Shown: positions 18,409 to 27,239, counted from the stretch's first letter. The stretch: 64,000 nucleotides of DNA from Prochlorococcus sp. AG-409-P19 (GCA_003215315.1 QCKO01000001.1:84292-148291); one strand, 5' to 3'. The notes: generated by a model from the sequence alone, not told the origin. Made by a program: numbers and translations.

Positions 18409-18537
18409 TTAATTCGATAATTTCTTATGAGTCTTATCAGCTTTACGTATTATCTTTTGAGCTTCATCTCTGGACAAACACCCTTCAGCTTTAGCTTGCA
18501 GCTTTAATAATTTTGCATGCTGCTTTTCAATATTCAT
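18409..18537 (-). CDS. Small basic helical protein, 42 residues
   Basis: The ORF starts at ATG 18537-18535: MNIEKQHAKLLKLQAKAEGC then LSRDEAQKIIRKADKTHKK. The heptad-like, Lys/Arg/Glu-rich composition predicts a helical hairpin. The skewed codon content differs from the surrounding AT-rich spacer, supporting real coding. Function unknown. Confidence 0.6.
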   Translation of the reverse strand: MNIEKQHAKLLKLQAKAEGCLSRDEAQKIIRKADKTHKKLSN

Positions 18538-19050
18538 AGCCAAGTATTTTTAATGATTGATTAATTTCGACAAATTATACCATATCATAACAAATCGTCA
18601 ATCTAAGTTGACCAGCAATTGCAGCCGATTCAACAAGTTAAAGCAGTTAAAAATAAAATATACAACCAAGAATGACTAAAGAAAATAGATAGATAATTTT
18701 TTACGGATGGCTTAATGATTGCATCATTCTAAAAGTCTTAAGGAAATATTGGTATAAGACAAAAATCAAGCTAGATAATATTGATTTAATTTCGTTATAT
18801 TGACAATTGAAATTAAGGATAAGGGTAATTCACAAACAAGAATCTGGCATAAACTGCAGGAAAAGATGTAACTTAATTCAAAGTTAAAGTATCAGCATTA
18901 AAAGAAAGTCTGAGTAAATAGTGAATGATTACCGCAGATCCACGCATAAATCGCATAAATATTGATTTAGTAAAAGCTTAAATATGTAGCAAAAAAAGTA
19001 AAAACACACCAAATTTGAAAAGTTAATGCAATGATATGTTTTAGAACCTA
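18538..19050. other. Gene-free stretch
   Basis: Both strands are interrupted by frequent stop codons and I see no credible ORF, RNA gene or strong hairpin. A longer reverse frame that enters from 19180 is antisense to the gene at 19051 and is judged spurious. Confidence 0.5.
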
Positions 19051-19296
19051 TTGAATCCTGTGACTGCAGAAACCCTTTCACAAAAGAATGCCAACCATCA
19101 TTGGTATCCTTTTTTAAAGTACCAAGAAGAGTGCAAAGCAGTAGGAAAAGAAGCCACTGTAAATGATTGGATGAGATCAACTGGTCGACTGAACGAAAAA
19201 ATAGAATTTGAGAAAGCTAAGGAAGCTGCTGCCATGCAAGAGGCCGCAGGTAATTCAGCCAAAAAAGAATCAGCAAAAGAATCAACAAAAGATTAA
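19051..19296 (+). CDS. Small hydrophilic protein with Ala/Lys/Glu tail
   Basis: This 81-residue frame has no ATG. TTG at 19051 or GTG at 19060 is the start. The body is KNANHHWYPFLKYQEECKAV then ATVNDWMRSTGRLNEKI, and the tail is a low-complexity run of Lys, Glu, Ser and Ala ending KESTKD. Tryptophans and the ordered first half support coding. No family is recognised. Confidence 0.6.
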   Translation: MNPVTAETLSQKNANHHWYPFLKYQEECKAVGKEATVNDWMRSTGRLNEKIEFEKAKEAAAMQEAAGNSAKKESAKESTKD

Positions 19297-19460
19297 ACAT
19301 ACATAAACCTAAATGCCTTCCAATATCTGATCAAGTGACTGATCTGAATGATTTATAAATTAAATAAAAATATTAATTATTATAATATTTATAATCAATA
19401 AAATATCCTTGTTATATCTATATCAGCTGTTATAAAGAATATTATTATATAAATCATCTA

Positions 19461-19757
19461 ATGCAAACGTTTCTGATCACATGGAAATCTCCAAATTCAG
19501 AAATTCAATTTAAAGCAGGCAAATTATTTGTTGACTGGTATGAATCTGGTGGTCCAAATAACAATCCTGATGGTTTTGAAAGGATTGGCTGGTGTTCTTT
19601 AATGCAGAATGGAAGTGGTGTATCAATAGTTAGAGCCAATTCATTAGAAAAGATATGGCAGGTTTACGGTAAATGGAGAAAATTAGGCCTAGAGATTGAT
19701 GTTCAACCTGCTGCTACTATGCAAGAGGCCTCAGATTGGTTTAAAGATATGACCTAG
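19461..19757 (+). CDS. DUF3303-like ferredoxin-fold protein
   Basis: This 98-residue protein starts MQTFLITWKSPNSEIQFKAG and ends with WRKLGLEIDVQPAATMQEAS. The pattern (beta strand, a GRLMQ-like middle, then W-R-K-G and P-A-x-T) matches the gene at 54035 and the small dimeric alpha/beta domain DUF3303. Its role is unknown. The length is normal for the family and the start is ATG. Confidence 0.7.
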   Translation: MQTFLITWKSPNSEIQFKAGKLFVDWYESGGPNNNPDGFERIGWCSLMQNGSGVSIVRANSLEKIWQVYGKWRKLGLEIDVQPAATMQEASDWFKDMT

Positions 19758-19786
19758 ACTTAACAAACCAATAACTGAATAATAAT

Positions 19787-19942
19787 TTATTTAATATTAT
19801 CACTTTTAAGATGAACTTCCACACATTTAGTGGTACATTCCACATCCTCTTTATTTAAAGAACATGCTGTAACACATTCAAAATATGTGTCTATTGCATC
19901 TCTATCATTAGTACTTTCAGCACATTTCTCTTTATTAGTCAT
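19787..19942 (-). CDS. Small twin CX3C cysteine protein
   Basis: This 51-residue soluble ORF has an ATG start at 19942-19940 (MTNKEKCAESTNDRDA). Cysteines fall in FECVTACSL and VECTTKCVEV: two CX3C pairs separated by eight residues, plus Cys7. This spacing suggests a helix-turn-helix closed by two disulfides or a metal site. It has no signal peptide. It resembles CHCH-type folds only by cysteine pattern. Confidence 0.6.
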   Translation of the reverse strand: MTNKEKCAESTNDRDAIDTYFECVTACSLNKEDVECTTKCVEVHLKSDNIK

Positions 19943-20357
19943 ATCACAAGTTCAAAGTTCAGCTGTTTTAGCATACTTTTATTAAATAAATGAATATATC
20001 AACTTTATATAAAGTACCTAAGTATTATTGACTATATATTCTATCATTTTATTCCTCACTTTCTGTAAAAGATCAAAAAAATTATATTTTAATTACTAAT
20101 TGTTCTATAAGATAAAATTAGGGATTAAAGTATTATAAATAAAATACATATATCATTTATCATCTCATTGAATTAAAGATAATCAAATAACTAAGATCCT
20201 CTCTACTATCAATAAGAATATATAGACAAACAGACAACATAGAATATTCTCAATAGAAATAAATCATTATCTATAATAAAATAAAAATGGTTCAGGTCAC
20301 AAGCTTTAAAAATTGCTTTAAACTGAACCTCTTCCTTACATCATCTTATCTTGTTAA
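19943..20357. other. Gene-free stretch with a weak hairpin
   Basis: I find no coding frame. A 7-bp stem GGTTCAG/CTGAACC at 20289-20295 and 20323-20329 lies just upstream of the gene at 20358. Its 27-nt loop makes it weak, and I assign no function. The rest is very AT-rich spacer. Confidence 0.4.
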
Positions 20358-20702
20358 ATGTCAGAGCCCAAAGCTCTTAATGTACTTATAGCTCCTGCAG
20401 GACAGCTATGCGGTAATGGTCAATTAAGAGAGTCTATGAATGAACGTAGATCTCGACGCGGCCAGGATTATCCTATGTGGTATCTAAATTCTGAGCTCGT
20501 TGAACAATTCAAACTGAAAGATAAAGCTGGTTATGAAGCTGTGATAGCAGAGGATCCAGCCACAATAGCCTGGTTAAAACTCAGATTTGGAGGTGAAAGA
20601 TTAATCGTAACTCTTGATACAAATCAATTATGGGAGCATGCCTCAGAACCCCCAGCCCCTGATATCCGTAGAGATATAGGATTAAAAAAAATTAATAGCT
20701 AG
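20358..20702 (+). CDS. Conserved-looking soluble hypothetical protein
   Basis: This 114-residue protein begins MSEPKALNVLIAPAGQLCGN. It contains RRSRRGQDYPMWYLNSELV, then a LKLRFGGERLIVTLD strand and QLWEHASEPPAPD. The balanced composition and near-absence of AT-driven residues indicate a well-conserved gene. No family is named. It is 69 bp upstream of the ferredoxin-like gene on the same strand. Confidence 0.75.
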   Translation: MSEPKALNVLIAPAGQLCGNGQLRESMNERRSRRGQDYPMWYLNSELVEQFKLKDKAGYEAVIAEDPATIAWLKLRFGGERLIVTLDTNQLWEHASEPPAPDIRRDIGLKKINS

Positions 20703-20771
20703 AATTTTTTTTGAAAAGAACAGAACCGCCTGAAATAGATAGAATAAATATATAGACACTTCTTAAATCCC

Positions 20772-21158
20772 CTGAAAAAGCTTCATAAAATTACCATCCA
20801 TCATAAGCAGGAAGGTAAAACCTATACTTTCGAAGTCCCTGAGGGCGAATATATACTCAGAAATTTTGAATCAAAAGATAAAAATGGTCAAATAATTGGA
20901 AATCAATTACCTTTCTCATGCAGAAATGGTTGTTGTTCAGAATGTGCCGTAAAAATTATATCTGGGGAAATGGATCAAACTGCATGTATAGGCTTATCTC
21001 AAGAATTAAAAGATAAAGGATATGGGTTACTCTGCGTTGCTAGAGCAATTGGTCCTTTAGTATGTGAGACCCAAAATGAAGATGAAGTATATGAACAACA
21101 ATTTGGTAAGTACTTTAAAGGACTAGACACAAAGGCTGGTAATCCATTTGATATTTAA
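20772..21158 (+). CDS. Plant-type [2Fe-2S] ferredoxin, non-AUG start
   Basis: The frame encodes a ferredoxin with CRNGCCSEC (CX4CX2C) and a fourth ligand in LLCVARA, the [2Fe-2S] set, ending NPFDI. The N-terminal KLHKITIHHKQEGKTYTFEV is essential to the fold, but there is no ATG, GTG or TTG in frame between the stop at 20745-20747 and the internal ATG at 20970, which lies after three ligands. CTG at 20772 (reading LKKLHKI) is the most likely start; ATT or ATC codons nearby are alternatives. It converges on acsF and could feed electrons to it, which is inference. Confidence 0.82.
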   Translation: MKKLHKITIHHKQEGKTYTFEVPEGEYILRNFESKDKNGQIIGNQLPFSCRNGCCSECAVKIISGEMDQTACIGLSQELKDKGYGLLCVARAIGPLVCETQNEDEVYEQQFGKYFKGLDTKAGNPFDI

Positions 21159-21170
21159 TTGTTTCTAAAA

Positions 21171-22286
21171 TTATTTATCTGTCCAGAAATTAAATAGATC
21201 CTGACCAGTAAAAGCAACAGGCTTATCATATCTAACAGCATTTGTTTTTTCCATCGGCAATGAGAATTGCCTAAATATTAGTGAAACAAATTTAAGGAGT
21301 CGGATAGGCTTAGTTACACCTTTTGCTTCAACAAAATCTCTGAATGATTCGATAATTCTGTTTCTTAAATCCCAAAATCTTTTATCATCAAGATTAAAAA
21401 CCCAAGGGAAAGCATTTTTTGATGTGTGATTAGTTCTTAGAATAACTTCTTCATCAAATTCCTTAGGGTCAATTCCTAAAAGTTCATAAAATTCACCTCT
21501 TTCACAAACTGTCAATGTATGCGTCAGGAATACACTCCAGAGGAAAAAACGACTTAAAAGCTTTCCTCTAAAACCTGCTGTAATTCCAGGCCAACATCTC
21601 ATCATTACTGTAAAACAATCACCATGACGATTTTCGTCTTGACACCATGGTTCAAAAAAGTCAAACAAAGGAGCAAATGCCTCTTCAGGATTGGCCTTCA
21701 GATGCCTATCCATTAAAATATATCGCCAATAACCAATTTTTTCGGACAAATAAACTGAATAAATAACCCAACTAATAGGAAACCAAGTAGCTGCTCTTTT
21801 TCCACCTAAATGGGGCAGATCAACTTCAATCCCCTCCGCAACAAGAGCCCTACTGAGAAATCCAGCATGCCTTGCTTCATCCCTAGCTAAGAAAGTAAAT
21901 AATTTACTTAGATCCTTATTTCCATTTTTCTTCAATCTATTAGATATTTCTTTAAATAATAAAAATCCAGAGAATTCAGAAACTACAGACCTAACAAGAT
22001 AACTCTCATAAACTTCTTTATCTTTTTGAGGTAGTTCTTTAAGTCGATCTAAACTTGCCTTTCTATCAAAATGAGTACAATTATAGTCAGCCTTCATTTC
22101 ATTAAACATTGCCTCAAACTCTTCTCGAGCATCATCTAGATTAGTTTTTGAGGCCTTATTAAATTCAGTTACATAAAATCTTGGTGTTAAGAGGTTCTCA
22201 TTTAGATGAGGTGGTAACTCGTTTTTTCCACGAGTATCAACCCTGAGTTTCGGCGCTGCTCCTGTTGCTGTCATTACATTTCTCAA
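21171..22286 (-). CDS. acsF: Mg-protoporphyrin IX monomethyl ester cyclase (aerobic)
   Basis: This 371-residue di-iron monooxygenase forms the isocyclic ring of chlorophyll. Di-iron ligands are in VVSEFSG (Glu104), DEARH (136-140) and a second helix pair ending DENRHGDCF. Family-typical NLLTPRFYVTEF and LKANPEEAFAPLF are present. The first four residues, before MTATGAAPKLR, may not be translated. Length fits AcsF/ChlE. It needs O2 and reductant, and a ferredoxin gene lies 12 bp beyond its stop on the other strand. Confidence 0.96.
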   Translation of the reverse strand: MRNVMTATGAAPKLRVDTRGKNELPPHLNENLLTPRFYVTEFNKASKTNLDDAREEFEAMFNEMKADYNCTHFDRKASLDRLKELPQKDKEVYESYLVRSVVSEFSGFLLFKEISNRLKKNGNKDLSKLFTFLARDEARHAGFLSRALVAEGIEVDLPHLGGKRAATWFPISWVIYSVYLSEKIGYWRYILMDRHLKANPEEAFAPLFDFFEPWCQDENRHGDCFTVMMRCWPGITAGFRGKLLSRFFLWSVFLTHTLTVCERGEFYELLGIDPKEFDEEVILRTNHTSKNAFPWVFNLDDKRFWDLRNRIIESFRDFVEAKGVTKPIRLLKFVSLIFRQFSLPMEKTNAVRYDKPVAFTGQDLFNFWTDK

Positions 22287-22615
22287 TTCAAGGACTATAT
22301 TGTAGGTCCTCAGTAATGAAAAAAGGAATATTTTAATGAGCTAGTAATAGAACATCGATTTCAAAACACCTAAAAGCAACTAAAAAATAAGTAAAATATT
22401 TAAAATAATAGTAGTTACACAGAATATCAGAAAGCAAATAAGATGATGTAAACGTATAAAAAAACAAAAAAGATTAATATATGAAACATGTAGATAAAAG
22501 AATTACATCTCAACAAACCTTAAAACATAAAAGTTATACAGATCACAGATCTCTTAATGAGAAGAATAAATAAAAGAACAAAGAGTGCTATAATTAAATA
22601 ATAAATAAAAAACAA
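22287..22615. other. Gene-free spacer upstream of acsF
   Basis: This 329-bp spacer is between divergent acsF and the gene at 22616. It is very AT-rich with no ORF or hairpin that I can support. It must contain both promoters. Confidence 0.45.
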
Positions 22616-22867
22616 ATGGATTCAAATGGGAGTAGGTTTACTTTATCAAGATATGCAACCGAAGAAGAATTATGGAGAGCTATAGTAGAAGTCATACCAA
22701 GCACTCTTAAAGAAAGTATAGATAGAAAAAAGTCAAAATTAATTGAACCATATCCAGGTTCAAAGGAATACATCTTAAATGATAAGAACAATAAAAATAT
22801 TGCCGTAGCAAACATTAGTGAAATAAGAGAAAAGGAAGTTGACTGGTGCATTTATATTGAGACATAA
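22616..22867 (+). CDS. Hypothetical protein, 83 residues
   Basis: This soluble protein begins MDSNGSRFTLSRYATEEELW, continues AIVEVIPSTLKESIDRKKSK and ends VDWCIYIET. A helix-strand pattern is likely. No family is recognised. The overlapping reverse frame (22594-22851) is hydrophobic but shows no comparable order, so it is treated as a shadow. Confidence 0.65.
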   Translation: MDSNGSRFTLSRYATEEELWRAIVEVIPSTLKESIDRKKSKLIEPYPGSKEYILNDKNNKNIAVANISEIREKEVDWCIYIET

Positions 22868-22979
22868 AATTTTCGATTCGAACCACTCCTTAAATTTTCT
22901 ACACCTTTCTATCTAAAAATTAATACTTTAGAGCAAAGCCCATCCGGCATGAGACAATCCTTAAGAAATACTTAAACAA

Positions 22980-23267
22980 ATGATCAAGGGTTACTGGCTG
23001 AAGCAGGCGAAAATAGACAATACTGATCAGTTTGTTGAGTATGTAAAAACTGTTGTACCTTGGCTTCGTTCAGTTGGAGGAACAATAATCGCCAAAGACG
23101 TCAATCAAAACTCAGACTTAAATGAATGGGACGGAGGACAACTAGGAGTAATAGTTGAATTCGAATCCAAGGCAGCCGCGAAAAAAGCCTTTAACTCAAC
23201 AGAGTTTCAAGATTATATAAAAATAAGCGGACTAGACAAGCAATTATCCTTGTCAATCCTTGGCTAA
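22980..23267 (+). CDS. DUF1330-family protein
   Basis: This 95-residue alpha/beta protein of the dimeric ferredoxin-like fold opens MIKGYWLKQAKIDNTDQFVE and continues VGGTIIAKD, LGVIVEFESKAAAKKAF and STEFQDYIKI. These are the typical DUF1330 strands and helix (GY-W, GG-x-hydrophobic, E-F-x-S-x2-A). The function of the family is unknown. It is the first of two same-strand genes with a 27-bp gap to the PetP-like gene. Confidence 0.82.
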   Translation: MIKGYWLKQAKIDNTDQFVEYVKTVVPWLRSVGGTIIAKDVNQNSDLNEWDGGQLGVIVEFESKAAAKKAFNSTEFQDYIKISGLDKQLSLSILG

Positions 23268-23294
23268 AGTCATGCAAGGAAAGAATTAAAATTT

Positions 23295-23531
23295 ATGATC
23301 AAGGATTCTTCTAAACTTGAAAAAGGACAAGATTTGCAAATAGATATCTCCGAAGTGCATGATCGATTACCAAATAAAACAAGAGCAATGATAGAGAAAA
23401 ATCCAGTTGGAAAGCTTGTCGGATACAAAATGGTAGATGGCAACCAATTTGGACTAGCAATAAAGCTATCTGATGGAACCATTACTTGGTTTTTTGAAAA
23501 TGAACTTTCAGAAATAAACGATAAAGAATAA
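23295..23531 (+). CDS. DUF2862/PetP-like protein
   Basis: This 78-residue protein has the compact SH3-like pattern DISEVHDRL, VGKLVGYKMVDGNQFGLAI and ITWFFENELSEIN. This resembles DUF2862 proteins, including PetP, a small peripheral subunit of the cyanobacterial cytochrome b6f complex that tunes cyclic electron flow. The WFFENEL end is characteristic. It is shorter than its window paralogue at 14283 and closer to the family core, so it is the better PetP candidate. Confidence 0.75.
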   Translation: MIKDSSKLEKGQDLQIDISEVHDRLPNKTRAMIEKNPVGKLVGYKMVDGNQFGLAIKLSDGTITWFFENELSEINDKE

Positions 23532-23651
23532 ATTTCAGCTCAGTAAATATACTCATGGCGAGTTCAAGTTGGAATGAGATATTAAAAAATTCAAAGTAGA
23601 AAAATATATGATGAGTAAAGGGATATACTTTATAAAGATGCATAAATCACA

Positions 23652-23765
23652 ATGGCTTATAGTCAAGCAACTGTTATCGCAGGTGGACTAGCCCATATAC
23701 CAGTCATAATCCTATTTTTTAAATTTATTGAAAATAAGCGTAAGGCAAAGCAAGTAAACGCATAA
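23652..23765 (+). CDS. Tiny single-helix membrane protein
   Basis: This 37-residue ORF reads MAYSQATVIAGGLAHIPVII then LFFKFIENKRKAKQVNA. One helix with small residues is followed by a basic tail, as in small subunits of photosynthetic complexes. No named family. Confidence 0.5.
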   Translation: MAYSQATVIAGGLAHIPVIILFFKFIENKRKAKQVNA

Positions 23766-23783
23766 GAGGTTTTATATAAAAAC

Positions 23784-23900
23784 TTACTTGTTACTGTGAA
23801 CTTGATAATCTTGTAGTGATATTAAGTTGCCAATATAAATCAAAGTATAAGGGCAAAATAAGATACTTAATATAATAAATACTAAATAATGAAATTCCAT
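23784..23900 (-). CDS. Possible small hydrophobic protein
   Basis: From ATG 23900-23898 (MEFHYLVFIILSILF) this is a 38-residue hydrophobic frame ending LQDYQVHSNK. A longer version starts at 23966. The polar end suggests a real membrane protein, but hydrophobic frames are common by chance in AT-rich DNA. Confidence 0.35.
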   Translation of the reverse strand: MEFHYLVFIILSILFCPYTLIYIGNLISLQDYQVHSNK

Positions 23901-24202
23901 AAGATTGCTACTACTACTATTAATAGCTAATGAAATAGAAAAGAGAATAACAAATGAGAGAATCAAGAAATATATTATAAAAGCAACAGATATATTATTA
24001 TAGTAATTAAAGATATCTTATTCTTAGTAAAAGTTATAAAATAAGATATATTTAATTTGGTATCTATTTTTTCTTAAACTATAAAAAATTAATTTTAACA
24101 GAACAATGAATAAAGTAATATAAATTTCTATTAAATGAATATAGGAGTTTATAAAAAGTACAAGGTATATATTCAACTAAAAAATAGTATTTAATTAATT
24201 CC

Positions 24203-24346
24203 TTATTTACCAGGAGCATTCATACCATCGTAATCAGGTCCAACCATTAGGCCCACAATTGCAAATAATGCAATAGATGCAACACCAACAATCACGGCTG
24301 TCGGAGCAGGGGTACTTAGCAATCCTGCAAATGTAAGAGAAGACAT
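24203..24346 (-). CDS. TPAPTA-motif small membrane protein, copy A
   Basis: This 47-residue protein starts MSSLTFAGLLSTPAPTAV, followed by one Ala/Val-rich helix and ends VGPDYDGMNAPGK. It matches the gene at 24730-24876 in opening (TFAGLLSTPAPTA) and in the GP-x-Y-x-G end. It is a single-pass protein with defined termini, possibly a thylakoid complex subunit, though I cannot match it to a known subunit. Its start lies 383 bp beyond the stop of copy B, with a terminator-like hairpin between them. Confidence 0.7.
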   Translation of the reverse strand: MSSLTFAGLLSTPAPTAVIVGVASIALFAIVGLMVGPDYDGMNAPGK

Positions 24347-24671
24347 AAAATGGATAGAAAAATGTTATTTACAAATAATATCATCGAAAAAAACGATATC
24401 TTATTGCATGTATTATTCTTAAGTTAGAAAATAACTTTTTATACATTCTGATCGATCGAATGTATAGAAATGTCTGTATATATTTTATCAATTTATCTAT
24501 AGTCTATTTGTTTGGCTAATTTACTTGCAATTATTTTCAAGCACATTCAAGAGACAAAACTCTGTAATAACAAGAGATACATTATAACCAGCCATATCTC
24601 AATAAGACCTCATAGGCCTTCTAAAGGGCTAAGAAGGTATCCAGAATCTCTACGTGCTCATATTTGCAGCA

Positions 24672-24703
24672 AAAGAAAAAGGGGGGCCATGTAGCACCCC
24701 CTA
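24672..24703 (-). terminator. Rho-independent terminator after copy B
   Basis: Read on the minus strand, a GGGGG/CCCCC stem with a loop of about ten bases is followed by a run of Ts (CTTTTTTCTTTT), just beyond the stop of the gene at 24730-24876. The G/C run is conspicuous in this AT-rich region. Confidence 0.75.
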
Positions 24704-24729
24704 GGTAAAGAAAAGTAGTTTAAACAGAC

Positions 24730-24876
24730 TTACCTGTTGTTTGGATCGTTAAATCCTTCGTAGTTAGGACCTACTACAACTGCCATTACTCCAAATAAAG
24801 CCATAAAAGCAACGCCAATAAGTGGAGCTGTTGGAGCAGGTGTGCTTAGAAGTCCAGCGAAAGTTAAAGGAAACAT
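24730..24876 (-). CDS. TPAPTA-motif small membrane protein, copy B
   Basis: This 48-residue protein is MFPLTFAGLLSTPAPTAPLI, then a Gly/Ala/Met-rich helix, then VGPNYEGFNDPNNR. It is an evident paralogue of the gene at 24203 (same opening and GP-x-Y-x-G tail). A strong terminator follows its stop, so it appears to be transcribed alone. Confidence 0.72.
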   Translation of the reverse strand: MFPLTFAGLLSTPAPTAPLIGVAFMALFGVMAVVVGPNYEGFNDPNNR

Positions 24877-25204
24877 GGCCATTAGAAAGACCGTATATAA
24901 ATAACAGGCAACTAGTCATATGCCTAATGAAATTTTACTTTGTAACATTTGTACTTCATTCTCATAAGCTTTCATAATGAAAAAAACTAAAGTTCAAATC
25001 TCAAAAAACAAGCCATTTTAATATCAAAAACGCAATGAAATAATTACTAAGGATCAAAGAGCGAGATAGATTAAAAGAAAGATCTAATCTATGTAGCTGG
25101 AAACTGGATAAGAATTAAGAGCTGTTAAAAAGTTTTGAGACAATGACATATATATTCCTCAAAAATATACATAGTCTTATAATTAACTGGTAAAATCAAA
25201 TGCT
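24877..25204. other. Gene-free spacer
   Basis: This 328-bp AT-rich spacer holds no ORF above 20 codons with a plausible start and no clear hairpin. It presumably contains promoters for copy B (reverse) and the gene at 25205 (forward). Confidence 0.45.
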
Positions 25205-25606
25205 GTGGAAAGAATAAAAAGACCTATTACACCATTAAAAGATTTTGAGAATGCATGTCTAAAAGCGAATCTCACAAGTTCAGAACAAAAATTAATTGAC
25301 TATATTAGATTTATAGGAATCTTCAATCAACCAATTTTAGTAAAAGGTTTAAATCTAAACTCAAAACCGCCAGTACTTACGACATTATGTAATACAGCCA
25401 GAAAAATAGGTTATGAAATGCCAAAGCATTTCGCTCTAGTTAGGGAGTGGTCAAAAGAAATAAGTGATCATAAAATAAAATGGGATGGTAATTTAATATG
25501 TAGTTCGGTCTGGAACATAGATGGTGAAAGGATATCACCAGAAAATGGAACTGCTCAATATCATACATTTGTAGTTCACAAAGAACTGTTTCAAGGCCTA
25601 GAATAA
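25205..25606 (+). CDS. Hypothetical protein, 133 residues, GTG start
   Basis: Starting at GTG 25205 (MERIKRPITPLKDFENACLK), this soluble protein has a helical first half and KHFALVREWSKEISDHKIKW. Its second half looks like a small beta domain (NLICSSVWNIDGERISPENG then AQYHTFVVHKELF). No family is named. Codon use and composition look genuine. Confidence 0.65.
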   Translation: MERIKRPITPLKDFENACLKANLTSSEQKLIDYIRFIGIFNQPILVKGLNLNSKPPVLTTLCNTARKIGYEMPKHFALVREWSKEISDHKIKWDGNLICSSVWNIDGERISPENGTAQYHTFVVHKELFQGLE

Positions 25607-25754
25607 TTAATCAAAGTGACAAATAAATATCCAGTAAATATTTAAATAAAACAAAATGTATAAATTCAACAAACTACAAAGCTAAATCTCACAAGTTAAA
25701 ACTATTAACTATATAAATAAAAATTTTAATTAAGTATAAATAATTAACATCGTT

Positions 25755-25955
25755 TCAACCCTGACTAGCAAACTCAAACAAAACATTAGTGAAGCCTAGC
25801 TCTTCTGCTCTATATTCCAACTTTTTATTATCTAATTCAATTTCTTTTCTAAATTGTATTGCTTCTTGTGTTTCATTAGTAGACGCGGGTATACCATCAA
25901 CAACATCAAACAAAATTCTTTTTCTGGAATTCTCATCAAGAATAGAAGAAGCCAT
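25755..25955 (-). CDS. Hypothetical soluble protein, 66 residues
   Basis: The frame starts at ATG 25955-25953: MASSILDENSRKRILFDVVD, then ASTNETQEAIQFRKEIELDN and LGFTNVLFEFASQG. The acidic, helical composition is more protein-like than the overlapping forward frame at 25789, which I treat as its shadow. Function unknown. Confidence 0.55.
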   Translation of the reverse strand: MASSILDENSRKRILFDVVDGIPASTNETQEAIQFRKEIELDNKKLEYRAEELGFTNVLFEFASQG

Positions 25956-26192
25956 GTTAATAAAACTGTTGACTTAATCTATTACTAGCTATAAAAAAAA
26001 GAAAAAGCATCCTATAAGGAAAATTTTTCATATAGTTAAAGACCAAACTACTTGGCAAGACACAAGAGCAACATAATCCACCAAACAAAGGATCACCAGA
26101 GAAATCGAGCCAGAAAAAAGCCGAGAGAGCTTTACACTTCGCAATATATCGTTTACATTACTTAACAGTTATATCATCAGCTCTTTCTGGTT

Positions 26193-27239
26193 GTGAGCAA
26201 GAAAAGCCAAACAAATAGTTCTGACCACACGAACTCAGTCATTGCCATAACAATGGCGACGAGTAGGCAAGGCATGTCAGTTGTTAAACATCTAGCAAGT
26301 TCAAAAAAATACAAAATAAAGGCTCTAACAAGAAACCCATACAGTAAAAAAGCAGCTGAATTATCAAACCTGAAGAATGTTGAGGTAATCAAAGGTGATC
26401 TACTAGATAAAAAAAGCTTAAGGAATGCATTTAAGGGTGTAACAGGAATTTTTGGTAATACAACACCAACAACTGGATGGAAGTTTATAAAAGGGAGCAT
26501 ATCAAGGGATTATGAGATAGCCCAGGGTAGAAATCTAATAGATGAAGTTGAATATTGCAGAAAGAATGGATCACTAAAACATTTTATATTTAGTTCAGTT
26601 TGCAAACCAAAAGATCCTCTAAAAAACAATCCAGCGCCTGGTCATTTCACCAGCAAATGGGATATAGAAGAATATATAAATCAGAAAAAATTAATTAAAA
26701 ATATATCAACCTTCCTTAGACCTGTAAGCTATTATGAAAACTTTGATATTAATTTTTCGATACTGAAATATTCAAAACAATTTTTCCCTGGTTTAGTTGA
26801 TGGAGACAAAAAATGGCAAACGATAGCTGTTGATGATATAGGTAAATGGGCCAGAGCAATATTTAATACACCAGATAGATTCAAGGGAAAAGAATTGAAT
26901 ATTGCTGGCGAAGAACTAACAGGTAATGAAATGGGAAACGTATACTACAGTATTCAACACGAGAAAGTAGCTGGTGGCTATATAAAGCTTCCAAATATTG
27001 TCGTTAAGATTTTGGAAGAAGATCTGGCAATTATGGCTGATTGGATAGAACGAACAGGTTATGGAGCAGATATGAAAAACCTTAAAAGTCTTGCTAAAGA
27101 ATTAGAAGTAGAGAGAACATCCCTGTCAACATGGCTAAGTAAAAAATTAAATCTAGATAATACTGAAAGAAAATCTAATAAATTCATCTCCCAGCGATTA
27201 ACGTCAGTAAGGAATATAGATAATGGGTATTATCTATAA
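26193..27239 (+). CDS. NmrA-like NAD(P)-binding protein
   Basis: This 348-residue atypical short-chain dehydrogenase-fold protein starts at GTG 26193. The Rossmann opening reads VIAITMATSRQGMSVVKHLA where a TGATGxQG loop is expected, so the dinucleotide loop is diverged. VIKGDLLDKKSLRNAFKGV and HFIFSSVCKP are typical for NmrA/HSCARG proteins, which sense NADP(H) or reduce small molecules. No catalytic YxxxK is obvious. The C-terminal 70 residues are family-variable. Function is unknown. Confidence 0.75.
   Translation: MSKKSQTNSSDHTNSVIAITMATSRQGMSVVKHLASSKKYKIKALTRNPYSKKAAELSNLKNVEVIKGDLLDKKSLRNAFKGVTGIFGNTTPTTGWKFIKGSISRDYEIAQGRNLIDEVEYCRKNGSLKHFIFSSVCKPKDPLKNNPAPGHFTSKWDIEEYINQKKLIKNISTFLRPVSYYENFDINFSILKYSKQFFPGLVDGDKKWQTIAVDDIGKWARAIFNTPDRFKGKELNIAGEELTGNEMGNVYYSIQHEKVAGGYIKLPNIVVKILEEDLAIMADWIERTGYGADMKNLKSLAKELEVERTSLSTWLSKKLNLDNTERKSNKFISQRLTSVRNIDNGYYL

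Noticed and set aside
20289..20329. Regulatory hairpin upstream of 20358
   Set aside because: Only 7 bp with a 27-base loop; expected by chance.
24512..24694. 60-residue forward ORF
   Set aside because: Covers the terminator of the reverse gene at 24730 and reads as random basic sequence; TTG start, no ribosome site.
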